Origin: Streptomyces sp. NBRC 109706
GTDB taxonomy: Bacteria; Actinomycetota; Actinomycetes; Streptomycetales; Streptomycetaceae
NCBI RefSeq assembly: GCF_000974485.1
Contig: NZ_BBOM01000006.1
Location: 744,001-808,000 of the forward strand
Direction: 5' to 3'
Length of the DNA: 64,000 nucleotides
Shown here: positions 1-9,294 of the stretch, in pieces
Position numbering within the stretch: position 1 is the first letter of the stretch
How the letters are laid out: the number at the start of each line of letters is the position of its first letter
The notes under the pieces: model-generated
The model's input: the letters and a program-made list of their open reading frames with translations, nothing else
Database searches by the model: none
Told to the model about the DNA's origin: nothing
Program-made: the position numbers and the translations under genes

Positions 1-417
1 AACCTGAAAGCTCTCATGGAGGACGCGGGCCCGAAGCGGCAGCGGCGGCCACAGACGGTTCGGCTGCTCGTCGACCACGACGCCATCAATGACGGGACGC
101 CTCTCGTCTACGCCCCTAGCACCGTGGAGGAACTGGCCATCGGCGCATGGCTCGACGAAGATCCCCGCCGTCGCCGGGCGAGTTGGGTGAACGATCGGAA
201 GACCCCCATTCTCTGGGAGGCCGACGGCAAGCGGTACTCCCCGACCGGACTGGTCTCCCAGATGTGGAACGCGGCCGACTGGAAGGAGCAGTGGAGCGCG
301 GTCCAGGGCCCCAAGCAGTGGAGGGTTCCGGGCGAGGGAACGTTGGTGGAGATCGCCGAGCGGCTGTGGCAGCGGATCGCGGAAGAGGGGGAGTCGCGGG
401 AAGAAAGCTCGGCGTAG
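1..417 (+). CDS. C-terminal part of a protein with a DUF4357/RAMA-like domain (5' end may lie outside window)
   Basis: The reading frame is open to the left edge, so the ATG at 16 may be internal; nothing resembling a good ribosome binding site precedes it. The last ~75 residues carry the pattern of DUF4357/RAMA reader modules: WEADGKRYSPTGLV, then a GPKQWRVPGEGTL segment, then an acidic helix. Such domains usually sit at the C-terminus of restriction-related proteins and are thought to bind modified DNA. It converges on the type I restriction operon, which fits a defence role. The domain call rests on pattern only; the N-terminal half is not recognised. Confidence 0.6.
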   Translation, partial: NLKALMEDAGPKRQRRPQTVRLLVDHDAINDGTPLVYAPSTVEELAIGAWLDEDPRRRRASWVNDRKTPILWEADGKRYSPTGLVSQMWNAADWKEQWSAVQGPKQWRVPGEGTLVEIAERLWQRIAEEGESREESSA

Positions 418-529
418 TGTGCGGCCACCGCTCTGAGTGCCGAGAGACCCGGCTGCTCTACTTCGACAGTGGGCCCGGTGCCCGGATGCTCAGGGGGAAA
501 CGGAGCAGACCCGGTAATGAAGGAGTGGC

Positions 530-578
530 AACGACCGGACGCCGTCGGTTGGGCTCGTACCGGAAACGCCCGGTCGTT
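530..578. terminator. Hairpin between convergent genes
   Basis: AACGACCGG (530-538) pairs perfectly with CCGGTCGTT (570-578) in the 165-bp gap where the DUF4357-like gene and the HsdM-like gene end tail to tail. There is no T-run, as is common in actinobacterial terminators. Confidence 0.45.
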
Positions 579-582
579 GCGT

Positions 583-2100
583 TCACTGTCCGGGCAGCGC
601 CTCCGCGACCTGGCGGAAGTGGGCGGCTGCCTCATCGAGCCGATCCGCCACCTCGAAGGCGATCTCCTTGGGAGAACCAAAGTCGCCCAGTTCCGGAGCC
701 AGATGGGCCTTGAGGTCGAGGCTCGTCTTCGGGAGAGCGAGGAGCTCCGCCACCGGGTAGCTGCGAAAACGTTTCGACTCCGTCCGAGCGGAGAAGCCCC
801 CTTCCGGGAGACAGGAGGCGACGAAGTCGTCGAAGTCGGCCTCGGTGACCGGGTTGCCGGTGTCGGTGTGGTGGTTGCCCGTCCGGGCGTCGTACACCCA
901 CAGGTGCCGGGTGGCGGGCTCACCGCTCGGCTTGGGCGCGGACTTCGTGAAGAAGAGGATGTTCGACTTCACGCCCTTGCGGTGGAACAGCCCGGTCGGG
1001 AGCCGCAGAAGGGTGTGGACGTCGCAGTTCCTCAGCAGGTTCTGACGTACGGTGGCCGCTGCGCCGGCGCCGAAGAGCACTCCGTCCGGGACGAACACGG
1101 CCGCCCGCGCACCCTGCGGCAGGGTGATCGCCAGGTGCTGGAGGAAGTTGGTGGGGAAGTCCCCGTACGCCCAGAAGTCGTCACGCATGGTGGCGTCGGG
1201 CTGTACCCCGTTGCTCTTGAACGGCGGGTTGCAGATGGCCACGGTGGGCACGACACCGGACACGGCGCGGAGCACCGGGTTCTTTCGCTTGAGCGTGTCT
1301 GCGAGCTGGACGGGGGCGGGGTCGGCGAACGGACGGCCGGTGTGCAGAAGGATGTTCAGCATGGCGAGCCGGCACATCTGCGCGTCGAGATCGGCGCCCG
1401 CGAGGGCGGACGGGGCCAGCTGCCGGTTCGCTGCGAGCATGGCGTGGTAGGCGGCGATAAGCGTCGTGCCCGTGCCGCACGCCGGATCGATCACGACGTC
1501 CTCGGGGCCCACGCCGAGCACCTTGGTGATGGCGTTCAAGACGGGGAGAGGCGTGAGGGTCTGGCCGGTCTCGATCTTGAGGTCGATGTCGTCGCGGCAG
1601 TCCCGCAGCATCCGTGAGAAGGCACGGCCCAACTCGGCCTGGGGGACCGTTAGCCATCGGCAGGGGTCGATCTGCTCGACGATCAGCTTGTTGAGCTCGG
1701 CCATGCGGTCGAGGTCCCAGGGCTGGGCGTCGCGGAAGACGACGCTCGCGGTCTGGCGGTCGGGACGGTCGGAGAGATCCTGGTTACCGAGATCACCCAT
1801 GAGCCCGGTCAGCCGGGCGTGCAGGGCGTCACCGCTGAGCAGGGCCAGGTTCGGCCAAGCGTCGACGGGCGCGACGGGCTGCTGTGCGAAGCGGCCCGCT
1901 CGCTGGGCGCGCTCGTGGTCCAGCTTGAGGAACAGCAGATAGCCCACGTGCTCCAGGAACTGGAGGCGGGTGATGGCGCGGGTGCTCGTCTCCTCGCGGT
2001 AGAACTTCCAGAAGCGGTCCGCTATCGCGTCGCCGTTCCAGAGCCTTTCCGGTTGTACTCCCGCCGCCGCGCCGTTGCCTCGGCCGAGCCCGCTGGCCAT
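583..2100 (-). CDS. Second, divergent HsdM-like N6-adenine DNA methyltransferase
   Basis: A 505-residue protein of the type I methylase family. An N-terminal helical HsdM domain (FLEHVGYLLFLKLDHERAQ, about residues 45-65) is followed by a SAM-binding motif DPACGTGTTLIAA and the catalytic NPPF motif. Compared with the neighbouring HsdM it has lost the GQYFTP loop (here TGQTLTPLP) and the GGF after DPACGTG, so it is a diverged paralogue rather than a duplicate. It follows hsdM on the same strand after 135 bp and is probably co-transcribed. It could be a second modification subunit, a partner that changes HsdM activity, or an independent methylase. Family assignment is firm; its role in the complex is inference. 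Confidence 0.85.
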   Translation of the reverse strand: MASGLGRGNGAAAGVQPERLWNGDAIADRFWKFYREETSTRAITRLQFLEHVGYLLFLKLDHERAQRAGRFAQQPVAPVDAWPNLALLSGDALHARLTGLMGDLGNQDLSDRPDRQTASVVFRDAQPWDLDRMAELNKLIVEQIDPCRWLTVPQAELGRAFSRMLRDCRDDIDLKIETGQTLTPLPVLNAITKVLGVGPEDVVIDPACGTGTTLIAAYHAMLAANRQLAPSALAGADLDAQMCRLAMLNILLHTGRPFADPAPVQLADTLKRKNPVLRAVSGVVPTVAICNPPFKSNGVQPDATMRDDFWAYGDFPTNFLQHLAITLPQGARAAVFVPDGVLFGAGAAATVRQNLLRNCDVHTLLRLPTGLFHRKGVKSNILFFTKSAPKPSGEPATRHLWVYDARTGNHHTDTGNPVTEADFDDFVASCLPEGGFSARTESKRFRSYPVAELLALPKTSLDLKAHLAPELGDFGSPKEIAFEVADRLDEAAAHFRQVAEALPGQ

Positions 2101-2235
2101 GTGTCACCCAGTCCTTGTAGTCAGTCCCTGGCGGGCCGCCCGTGTCCGTACTGCCTGCACGGACACAGGGACCGCGCCTCCCGCTCCCGGAGCGGGCCCC
2201 GGCGGGCCCTCGCTTACGAGGGACGGAGGCCTGGG

Positions 2236-3828
2236 CTACTGCTCCTGGGATGTGTTGTCGTTTGTGTTGTCGCCGTCTGAGGTGCTGGTGCCTTTGGTGT
2301 TCGCGGCCTTCTTCAACGCCTGTGCCACAGCGGTGAATTCGGCCAGTGCCGTCTCCAGGTCCTCCACGATCTCCTGCGCGATCACGTCCGGAGGCGCTAG
2401 CGTGGCAGACGAAGCGGAGGCGGACTGCATCACCGTCAGGTCGAGGTTGACCTTGTCACGTGCGATCAGTTCATCGTACTCGTACGATCGGAAGCGCTCA
2501 CTTGGCTTTCGAGCCGAGTAGTCCGTGCCGCCGGAGTGGAACGCGGCGACGAACTCGTTGAGGTGTTCGCGGCGCAGGGCGCGCTGCTTGAGCGTGAAGC
2601 GCTGGTCGGTGCGGAAGTCGTAGACCCAGAGCTGCTTGGTCGCGGGTTTGCCGCCGGGGCGGGGCGGGCGCTTGTCGAAGAAGAGGACGTTTGCCTTGAC
2701 GCCGTTGGCGTAGAAGATGCCGGTAGGCAGGCGCAGCAGGGTGTGGACGTCGGTGAGGTCCAGCAGGCGGCGGCGGATCTCGGCACCCGCGCCGCCCTCG
2801 AACAGCACGTTGTCCGGCAGGACCAGGGCGGCCCGGCCGTTCGTCTTCAGCAGGGTGTAGATGTGCTGGACGAAGTTAAGCTGCTTGTTCGTGGTCTGCG
2901 TCCAGAAGTCCTTGCGGGAGGTATATGCCTCACCGGTGACCGAGCCCACGCCGAAGGGAGGGTTGGCGAGCACGATGTCGTAGAACTTGTGCGGCGACTT
3001 CGCCAGGGAGTCCTGGATGGTGATCAGCGGGCGGGCCTCGGATGTGCCGATGCCGTGCAGCAGCATGTTCATCAGGGCCAACCGGGCAGTCTCCCGGACC
3101 AGTTCATAGCCGGTGATGGCGCCCGTCTGGAGCTTGCGCGCCTCGTCGCCGTACAGCTGCTCCTCGTAGCGCTCGACGATGTGGGCGTGCGCGGCGATGA
3201 GGAAGCCGCCGGTGCCGCAGGCGGGGTCCGTGATCGACTCGCCGGGGCGCGGCTGCACGCAGTCGACCATGGCATCGATGAGCGGGCGGGGCGTGAAGTA
3301 CTGGCCGGCGCCTGTCTTGCGGTCTTCGGCGCCGCGTTGGAGCAGGCCTTCGTAGGCGTCGCCCTTGAGGTCCTGGTTCTCGCGGGTCCAGGTGTAGAGG
3401 TCGATTAGGTCCTTGATGAGGCGTTCCAGGACGGCGGGCTCGTGGATCTTGTTCTGCGCCTTGGTGAACACCTCGCCGAGCATTGTCCCGCCCTTGCGGC
3501 CCAGCTGCCGCAGGACGTGCTCGTAGTGGTCCACGAGGTCCTCGGCCGACCGGCTCGTGAGACTCGGCCAGTCCAGGCCCGGTGGGACGAGCGGCTCCTC
3601 CGGCATGTTCTTACGGAACTTGGCCGGCCGGTTGGCACGCTCGTCTGCCATCTTCAGGAAGAGGAGGTACGTCAGCTGCTCGACGTAGTCGAGGGTGGAG
3701 ACGCCGGAGTGGCGCAGCAGCTCGCAGTACGACCAGAGCCGGTTGACGAGCGTGGACGTCGTCTCCCCGGCAGGGCGGCGAGGGCCCGGGGTGGTGGCGC
3801 TGTTCATGAGGACGGGGGTGGTGCTCAC
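2236..3828 (-). CDS. hsdM: Type I restriction-modification system, modification subunit HsdM
   Basis: 530 residues. It carries the canonical HsdM layout: a helical N-terminal domain with YLLFLKMADERA near residue 55, GQYFTPRPLID, the SAM motif DPACGTGGFLIAA and the catalytic NPPFGVG. It methylates adenine in the target chosen by HsdS and forms the core M2S enzyme. The GTG start overlaps the hsdS stop by four bases (GTGA), implying translational coupling; an ATG at 3807 is an alternative. The C-terminal ~35 residues are a low-complexity Ser/Thr/Asp/Asn tail. All expected motifs are intact, so it should be active. Confidence 0.95.
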   Translation of the reverse strand: MSTTPVLMNSATTPGPRRPAGETTSTLVNRLWSYCELLRHSGVSTLDYVEQLTYLLFLKMADERANRPAKFRKNMPEEPLVPPGLDWPSLTSRSAEDLVDHYEHVLRQLGRKGGTMLGEVFTKAQNKIHEPAVLERLIKDLIDLYTWTRENQDLKGDAYEGLLQRGAEDRKTGAGQYFTPRPLIDAMVDCVQPRPGESITDPACGTGGFLIAAHAHIVERYEEQLYGDEARKLQTGAITGYELVRETARLALMNMLLHGIGTSEARPLITIQDSLAKSPHKFYDIVLANPPFGVGSVTGEAYTSRKDFWTQTTNKQLNFVQHIYTLLKTNGRAALVLPDNVLFEGGAGAEIRRRLLDLTDVHTLLRLPTGIFYANGVKANVLFFDKRPPRPGGKPATKQLWVYDFRTDQRFTLKQRALRREHLNEFVAAFHSGGTDYSARKPSERFRSYEYDELIARDKVNLDLTVMQSASASSATLAPPDVIAQEIVEDLETALAEFTAVAQALKKAANTKGTSTSDGDNTNDNTSQEQ

Positions 3829-5243
3829 TGGGGCAGTTCTTCCTGACCGGGCGGGGCGGAGCGCGGCTTGCGGGGGGCACGCTTGCGGGGCGCCTTCTTG
3901 GCGGTCGCGCGTTCGGCGCGGATCCGGTCGAGCAGGACGGAGGCGGGCTCGTCGGTGGGGTCCTGAGGCACGAGGGCGCCGGTGAACGCGGCGTTCAGGA
4001 GGGCGGCGCGGAGCTCTGCCGACGCGGAACGGATCCTTTTGACTTCATCGGCGAGCGGCGCATAGGCAGATTGAACCCGTCTCACCTCTTCAACGATTAG
4101 CTCTTGGTCGCTTGGTGACGTGTAAGGAATCTCTATGTCCCCAAGAATCGCCTGGTTAATCTTATAGATTCCCGCAGTCGTCCGAGCCTGACTCTCAATC
4201 TGTTGCCTTACTTTCCTTGAGTTCCAGACGAGGTCGAGGTAGGCAGGCGTTGTGAGTTCTTTGTTAACTCGTACTCTAATCAACGTATCCGGGTATGCGA
4301 CTGATTCGCTAAGCGTGGGGACTAGTGCTCCACGTCCCACGAGTGCGAGTGTTCCATTTCCTCGAATTACCAGAAAGTCGCCCTCGGAAATTAGATAAGA
4401 TCTAGGGTCGATGGAACCCCAGTCGCCGCCCTTCTTGATGGACGTGTCAACAGTGCGTCCGTGGACTGAGTTCAGCCTAAGAACGGGGAAGCCGCCGTCG
4501 AGTGTGGGCACTGATTTCCCATTCGTCAGTGGCTGTGAGATCAGAGTCCTGAGGGCGCGACTTGATCGAGCGGTCCTGTTTAGGGAGGATTCGAGGACAG
4601 CTGCGTCTAGTTCCAGAATGGTCTGGGTGGCTTGATCGGCAGCTACTTCGCCAGCCTCGATGTGGCTGATCTGCTGCTCGATCTCGGCGACGATGCGGTG
4701 CTGCTCCGCGAACGGTGGCACAAGAATCTCGGTGTCCATCAGCCAAGGCACCTCAAGTGAAGCCACCGTCGTGCCCTGCTTGCGGCAGTTCTCCAGGACG
4801 TACTGCTCCTGCACGCGAATCGCCCAAGCCAGCCAGCGACCATCGATCCCCACGTGAGGCGCGACCGCTTTCATGTCCTGATTCAGTGTGACCTCAAAGG
4901 GCACGTACGTGATAGGAACTTTTCGCTCTAGAATTCCGGAGCGGACGACGATCGCCACCGATTTGGCGGGCACAAGTTTCACGGGCGATTCGTCGAGGGC
5001 GCACTCGTGGATGAGGTCCTGCGTCGCCACGAGAACGTCCGGTCCCATGTCCTTCGGGGACAACCATGGAATGGTGCCGTCAGTCCAGAATTCCGGCCTC
5101 TTCTTCGATGGGGTGCCACCGCCGTACCATTCGCCGAGTTCGCCGAGCTTTGCCCGAGCCCACCCCTGAGGCAGTTCCCCGGCGCCCCCGCCCGGAAGCC
5201 CGTCCCGGCCGCCCCCGGAATCCGCACCCAGCCCCAGCGTCAC
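3825..5243 (-). CDS. hsdS: Type I restriction-modification system, specificity subunit HsdS
   Basis: 472 residues with the two-target-recognition-domain architecture. Each half ends in a helical spacer starting at QHRIVAEIEQQ (about residue 182) and QELIVEEVRRV (about residue 387). The first half begins GWARAKLGELGEWYGGGTPSK, typical of HsdS. The DNA is clearly lower in GC through roughly 4080-4560, the second recognition domain, than in the surrounding genes, consistent with domain exchange. The GTG start overlaps the hsdR stop by four bases. The subunit determines the bipartite recognition sequence; that sequence cannot be read from the protein. Confidence 0.93.
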   Translation of the reverse strand: MTLGLGADSGGGRDGLPGGGAGELPQGWARAKLGELGEWYGGGTPSKKRPEFWTDGTIPWLSPKDMGPDVLVATQDLIHECALDESPVKLVPAKSVAIVVRSGILERKVPITYVPFEVTLNQDMKAVAPHVGIDGRWLAWAIRVQEQYVLENCRKQGTTVASLEVPWLMDTEILVPPFAEQHRIVAEIEQQISHIEAGEVAADQATQTILELDAAVLESSLNRTARSSRALRTLISQPLTNGKSVPTLDGGFPVLRLNSVHGRTVDTSIKKGGDWGSIDPRSYLISEGDFLVIRGNGTLALVGRGALVPTLSESVAYPDTLIRVRVNKELTTPAYLDLVWNSRKVRQQIESQARTTAGIYKINQAILGDIEIPYTSPSDQELIVEEVRRVQSAYAPLADEVKRIRSASAELRAALLNAAFTGALVPQDPTDEPASVLLDRIRAERATAKKAPRKRAPRKPRSAPPGQEELPQ

Positions 5244-8200
5244 GCGCCCAGCTCCCTGTCCAGTTCGTCGAGGATCTCTTCCGCCCTTTCCTCACCGAAT
5301 TCGGCGAGGAATCCGTCCGTGCCGTTCATTTTTGTGAACGGAGCGTAGTCGAGGTCGGCGGTGTCGAAGCGTACACGCTCGATCGTGGCACCGGCGATGT
5401 GGTCGAGCCACCAGCGTTCGGTGTCTGTGAAGTTCACGCCCGCCTGCTCCTGCCGAGCGAGCCAGGCCGCGTACCGTTCCCCTACCGCCTCCTCGTGCGG
5501 GCGCGGCAGCGCGGTGCCCTCGTCCGCGCCGCCCGCTAGCTCGTAGCGCATCAGGGCCAGCAGGTCGGCCGCGGTGCGGGCGGCGGAACGGTTAGCAGTC
5601 ACAGCCTCGCCCACCTGCTCGTAGCAGCGCCACAGCTTCTCTGCCGTCCAGGCACGCGGCGGCCGCGCCACGGCACGCGCCAGGTCCTTGAGGCGCCGCA
5701 GGGCCTCGCGGGGCGGTACTGGCGACTCGGGTGAGAAAGCGATGGCGAGGGCCGCGATCTCGTCGCGGTGCTCCTTGACGTATTCCCGCCAGTCGCGGAC
5801 GGTCTCCCGTGCCGTCGATTCGTCCTCCGGAACGGCGCCGGCCGACACGAGGGCGTCGCGGCTCGTCTCGTCGTACAGGATGTCCTTCGCGCGTCGCATC
5901 TCCAGCAACCGGTTCCGCAGCTCGGGGTTGGAGGCCAACGGGCGCAGCGCTCGCTCGGTCACGTCCCGTACGGCCTGGTCGGGGTCGAGGCCGAGGCGTT
6001 CGGCGGCCTCGCGGATCTTGGCCTGCTCGTCGATCGAGACGGCGTCGACCATCCTGTGCACGATGTGCTTCAGCGGTACACCGTCGGTGAGGCCCTCGAT
6101 CTCGGTGCGCTCCTCGTCGGTCATCTGGATGTCCAGTTTGGCCAGACGGGACGCGAGGGTGGAGATGTGGGTGTCCTCCGCGACGCCCCGGGCGGTGAGG
6201 CGGAGGAGTTTCTCCAGGTTGAGGTCCTTCTCCGTGTGCTGCTCCAGCGGACCGGCGTCCACCTTCGGTTTCCGGGTCACGCCCACCGCGTCGACGATCA
6301 CGAAGTGTGTCTTGGGGCCGACACCCGGCGTGACGCGCTCGAACTCGGTCAGCGAGAGAGTACGGGCGCCGCGGCCCTTCATCTGCTCGAAGTAGGCCCA
6401 GCTCTTGACGTCTCGCAGGAAGAGCAGGCATTCGAGCGGCTTGACATCGGTACCTGTGGCGATCATGTCGACGGTGACGGCGATGCGTAGCTGCGGAAGG
6501 TTGCGGAAGTCGGAGAGCCGTTCCGCCGGTTTCTTCGCCGCGTGTGTGATCTTCGCGCAGAAGTCGTTGCCCTTGCCGAAGACGTCCCGGATGACCTCTG
6601 CGATCTCCTCAGCGTGGTTGTCGTTCTTGGCGAAGACGAGGGTCTTGGGGACGTACATCTCGTCCCACAGCAGCTCACCAGTCTCCTTGTCGCGTTTGGC
6701 GCGCTCGGGGAAGATCTCGGTGAACAGGCGCTCGCGGAAGGTGCGGATGACCGTGCGCAGCTGGTCCTTGCTGATGACGCCGACGCCGACTTCCGTGGCG
6801 CCGTAGGAGACGTCCTCGTCGAAGTCCTCGTAGCGCTGGCGGCGGGTGCGGCGGTCGCGGACGGGGATCGTGCCGCGTGCGATGACGCCGCCCTCGCCCG
6901 TGATGCGTGTCAGGATCTCGTACACCTGGAAGTCGACGTTGACGCCGTCGGCGACCGCCTCCGGGTAGGTGTACTCGCTGACCAGGTTGCCGTTGAAGTA
7001 GCCGAAGGTCTGCGCGACGGGTGTCGCGGTGAGGCCGACGACGGGCGCGTCGAAGTACTCCAGTACGGAACGCCACTTGCCGTAGATGGAGCGGTGGCAC
7101 TCGTCGACGACGATCAGGTCGAAGGACTCGGGTGGGATGCCGTGGTTGTAGCCGACGTGGATGTCACCTGCCACGTCGTACGTGTACTCGTCCTCGCCGT
7201 CCTCGCCCTGCGTGACGGGGACGGTCGCCCCCGTCAGCTCCATGTACAGGCGTTGCACCGTGGAGACGACGACCTTCGCGGACGGGTTCATGCCCTCGGC
7301 GCCCAGGCGCTGCACGTTGAAGAGGTCGGCGAAGGTGCGGTTGGTGTCGGGCGTCGTGAAGTTCTCGAACTCGTTCTGCGCCTGGGCGCCCAGGTTGTTC
7401 CGGTCCACCAGGAACAGGACCCGCTCGGCTTGGGCGTACTTGAGCATCCGGTACGAGAACGTGACCGCCGTGTATGTCTTGCCGGCGCCGGTCGCCATCT
7501 GCACGAGGGAGCGGGACTGGCCCGTGCCCTGCTGGCCCTTGCCCAGGGCTACAGACTCCTCCACGCCGCGCACCGCCTTGATTTGGGCCGGGCGGAGGGG
7601 GCGCTCGTCCAGCTCGGGCATGCGCAGGCGTAGCCGGGCACGGTAGGAGGGTGCCTGTGGGTCCTGTTCGGCCTGGCGGATCCAGCGGGAAAGGGTACGG
7701 GGCTGGTGGAAGGAGAAGATCCGCCTGCTGCGCGAGTCGGGGTCGAGGGTGTTGCGGAACCGGGTCTCGCCGCCGTCCGACACATAGCGGAACGGCAGTG
7801 GGGTGCGCCAGGCGATCAGGCGCTGCTGTGCCTCGGTGGGGTGGTCGGCGTACCGGTCGGCTTGGGCCTCGGCGGCCGTCAGGTCGGCGCCCTCTCGCTT
7901 GGCCTCGATCACGCCGACGAGCTTGCGCTCCACGTACAGGGCGTAGTCGGCGCGGCCCGTGGCGGTGGTCGTCTCGCGGACGGCGACACCGCTCCCACGG
8001 CGGTCGCCCTGCACGTACAAGTTGAGGCTGCCCCCCGCGTCCTGGACGCTCCAGCCCGCCTCGGTGAGCATCTCGTCGAGACGGGTGCGCACCTGCGCCT
8101 CGGTGAGGGGTTCGCGGGCCGCCTGCTCGGCGTTCTCCAGGAGACGGGCACGCTCGGCCACCGCCGCGGAGGCGGCGGCGGGGCTCATGACCTGCTCGCG

Positions 8201-8920
8201 CAGCAGCCTGGCGTCGGCCGCGGAATGGGCCTGCTGGAGCGCCGCGAGCTGATCGTGCATGGCGGCCACTTGACGGGCCAGCTCCTCGCGCTCCGCCGCA
8301 GCGTCGGCGAGTTCCTTCTCCGCCGTGAGGCGGGCGGCCTGCTCGGCTTGTGCCTGGGACGCCTGGCCCTCGTAGGTGAGACGGGCCTCCTCCAGTGCGC
8401 GCCGGGTCTCCTCCACCTGTGCGCGCAGAGCCGTGTTCTGTGCGGCCGGCGTGCGCGCCGGGTCTGGTGGCACGAACGTGTGCTGTTCGCGGGAGCCGGT
8501 GATCAGGCGGTGGTACCAGACGCCGAGTCGGTGACAGGTCCGCACAGCCCGGAAGGCGTCGTCCGGATCGTCGTGGTCGTGGTGGCTGGCTCTGTTGCCG
8601 AGCACACGAATCTCATGGAAGGCCGGTCCTACGTTGCCGTGCAGATAGCCTTCCCTGTCGAGGGCGGCCAGACGCTCAATCTGCTTGGTCCCCGTGAACT
8701 GGACGCGACCCCGGCGCACCAGATCGGAAGCGAGAGCCTCACCGAACTGCCGGGACTTGATGAGCGAGGTGTTCGAGTCGGTGAAGACGTTGGCCTCGGC
8801 GCCCGAGCCATAAGCGACGAGCAGCGGTAGATGGTCGTACAGGAAACCGAAGTTGCGTGACGTCCGGGCGAGCTCGGCGAGTCTGGCGTCCGGTGTCTGT
8901 GCCGCGCCACCTGCGCTCAT
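5240..8920 (-). CDS. hsdR: Type I restriction endonuclease, motor/nuclease subunit HsdR
   Basis: About 1226 residues. A DUF4145-like N-terminal domain (RQFGEALASDLV, GNRASHHD) is followed by a coiled-coil stretch rich in Ala/Glu/Gln (about 160-250). A PD-(D/E)xK nuclease follows, with D and EAK in the segment ending VIEAKREG near residue 340. The SF2 translocase has Walker A ATGAGKT (about 477), a DECH box (about 604) and GLTATP. The C-terminal domain is helical. I chose ATG 8920 because the family starts shortly before NFGFLYDHLP and codon usage upstream is not biased; a GTG at 9052 would add 44 residues. First gene of an hsdR-hsdS-hsdM-hsdM' operon. Confidence 0.93.
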   Translation of the reverse strand: MSAGGAAQTPDARLAELARTSRNFGFLYDHLPLLVAYGSGAEANVFTDSNTSLIKSRQFGEALASDLVRRGRVQFTGTKQIERLAALDREGYLHGNVGPAFHEIRVLGNRASHHDHDDPDDAFRAVRTCHRLGVWYHRLITGSREQHTFVPPDPARTPAAQNTALRAQVEETRRALEEARLTYEGQASQAQAEQAARLTAEKELADAAAEREELARQVAAMHDQLAALQQAHSAADARLLREQVMSPAAASAAVAERARLLENAEQAAREPLTEAQVRTRLDEMLTEAGWSVQDAGGSLNLYVQGDRRGSGVAVRETTTATGRADYALYVERKLVGVIEAKREGADLTAAEAQADRYADHPTEAQQRLIAWRTPLPFRYVSDGGETRFRNTLDPDSRSRRIFSFHQPRTLSRWIRQAEQDPQAPSYRARLRLRMPELDERPLRPAQIKAVRGVEESVALGKGQQGTGQSRSLVQMATGAGKTYTAVTFSYRMLKYAQAERVLFLVDRNNLGAQAQNEFENFTTPDTNRTFADLFNVQRLGAEGMNPSAKVVVSTVQRLYMELTGATVPVTQGEDGEDEYTYDVAGDIHVGYNHGIPPESFDLIVVDECHRSIYGKWRSVLEYFDAPVVGLTATPVAQTFGYFNGNLVSEYTYPEAVADGVNVDFQVYEILTRITGEGGVIARGTIPVRDRRTRRQRYEDFDEDVSYGATEVGVGVISKDQLRTVIRTFRERLFTEIFPERAKRDKETGELLWDEMYVPKTLVFAKNDNHAEEIAEVIRDVFGKGNDFCAKITHAAKKPAERLSDFRNLPQLRIAVTVDMIATGTDVKPLECLLFLRDVKSWAYFEQMKGRGARTLSLTEFERVTPGVGPKTHFVIVDAVGVTRKPKVDAGPLEQHTEKDLNLEKLLRLTARGVAEDTHISTLASRLAKLDIQMTDEERTEIEGLTDGVPLKHIVHRMVDAVSIDEQAKIREAAERLGLDPDQAVRDVTERALRPLASNPELRNRLLEMRRAKDILYDETSRDALVSAGAVPEDESTARETVRDWREYVKEHRDEIAALAIAFSPESPVPPREALRRLKDLARAVARPPRAWTAEKLWRCYEQVGEAVTANRSAARTAADLLALMRYELAGGADEGTALPRPHEEAVGERYAAWLARQEQAGVNFTDTERWWLDHIAGATIERVRFDTADLDYAPFTKMNGTDGFLAEFGEERAEEILDELDRELGA

Positions 8921-9294
8921 CAGAGGAGTACCGCTCTTCCTGGGATGCTGTACGACGTGACGTGCCTGGGCTGTTTCGGGTGCGGTGAAGGGATCATCGA
9001 GCCTAGCGCCCGGGGGTGCACTGACGCCAGAATTTTCGCTGTCGTCGGCCACGGCCTGCCCGGATCCGCAGCGGGCACTCGACGATGTTGGCGAGTTCGC
9101 CGCGCTGGCGCGGGCCGGTTCCTACTTGGGCGTGACCGCCGGGTTCGCCGGGCCCTGGGCGGTCAGCTCGCAGGCTTCTTCCTGCGGCCGCTCCTGGGTT
9201 CGCCGTACGCCTTCTTCCATGCATTCAGGTGCCGACGGTCGCCCTGGCCGCCGACGCCTGCCTTGAGGATGTACTCCAGCCGGGAGCCCTTGAG
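8921..9294. other. Leader/intergenic region upstream of hsdR
   Basis: 374 bp between the chosen hsdR start and the end of the broken endonuclease. Third-position GC is poor in the hsdR-frame extension up to 9052, so most of it appears non-coding. It must contain the restriction operon promoter, but I could not identify convincing -35/-10 elements. Confidence 0.4.
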
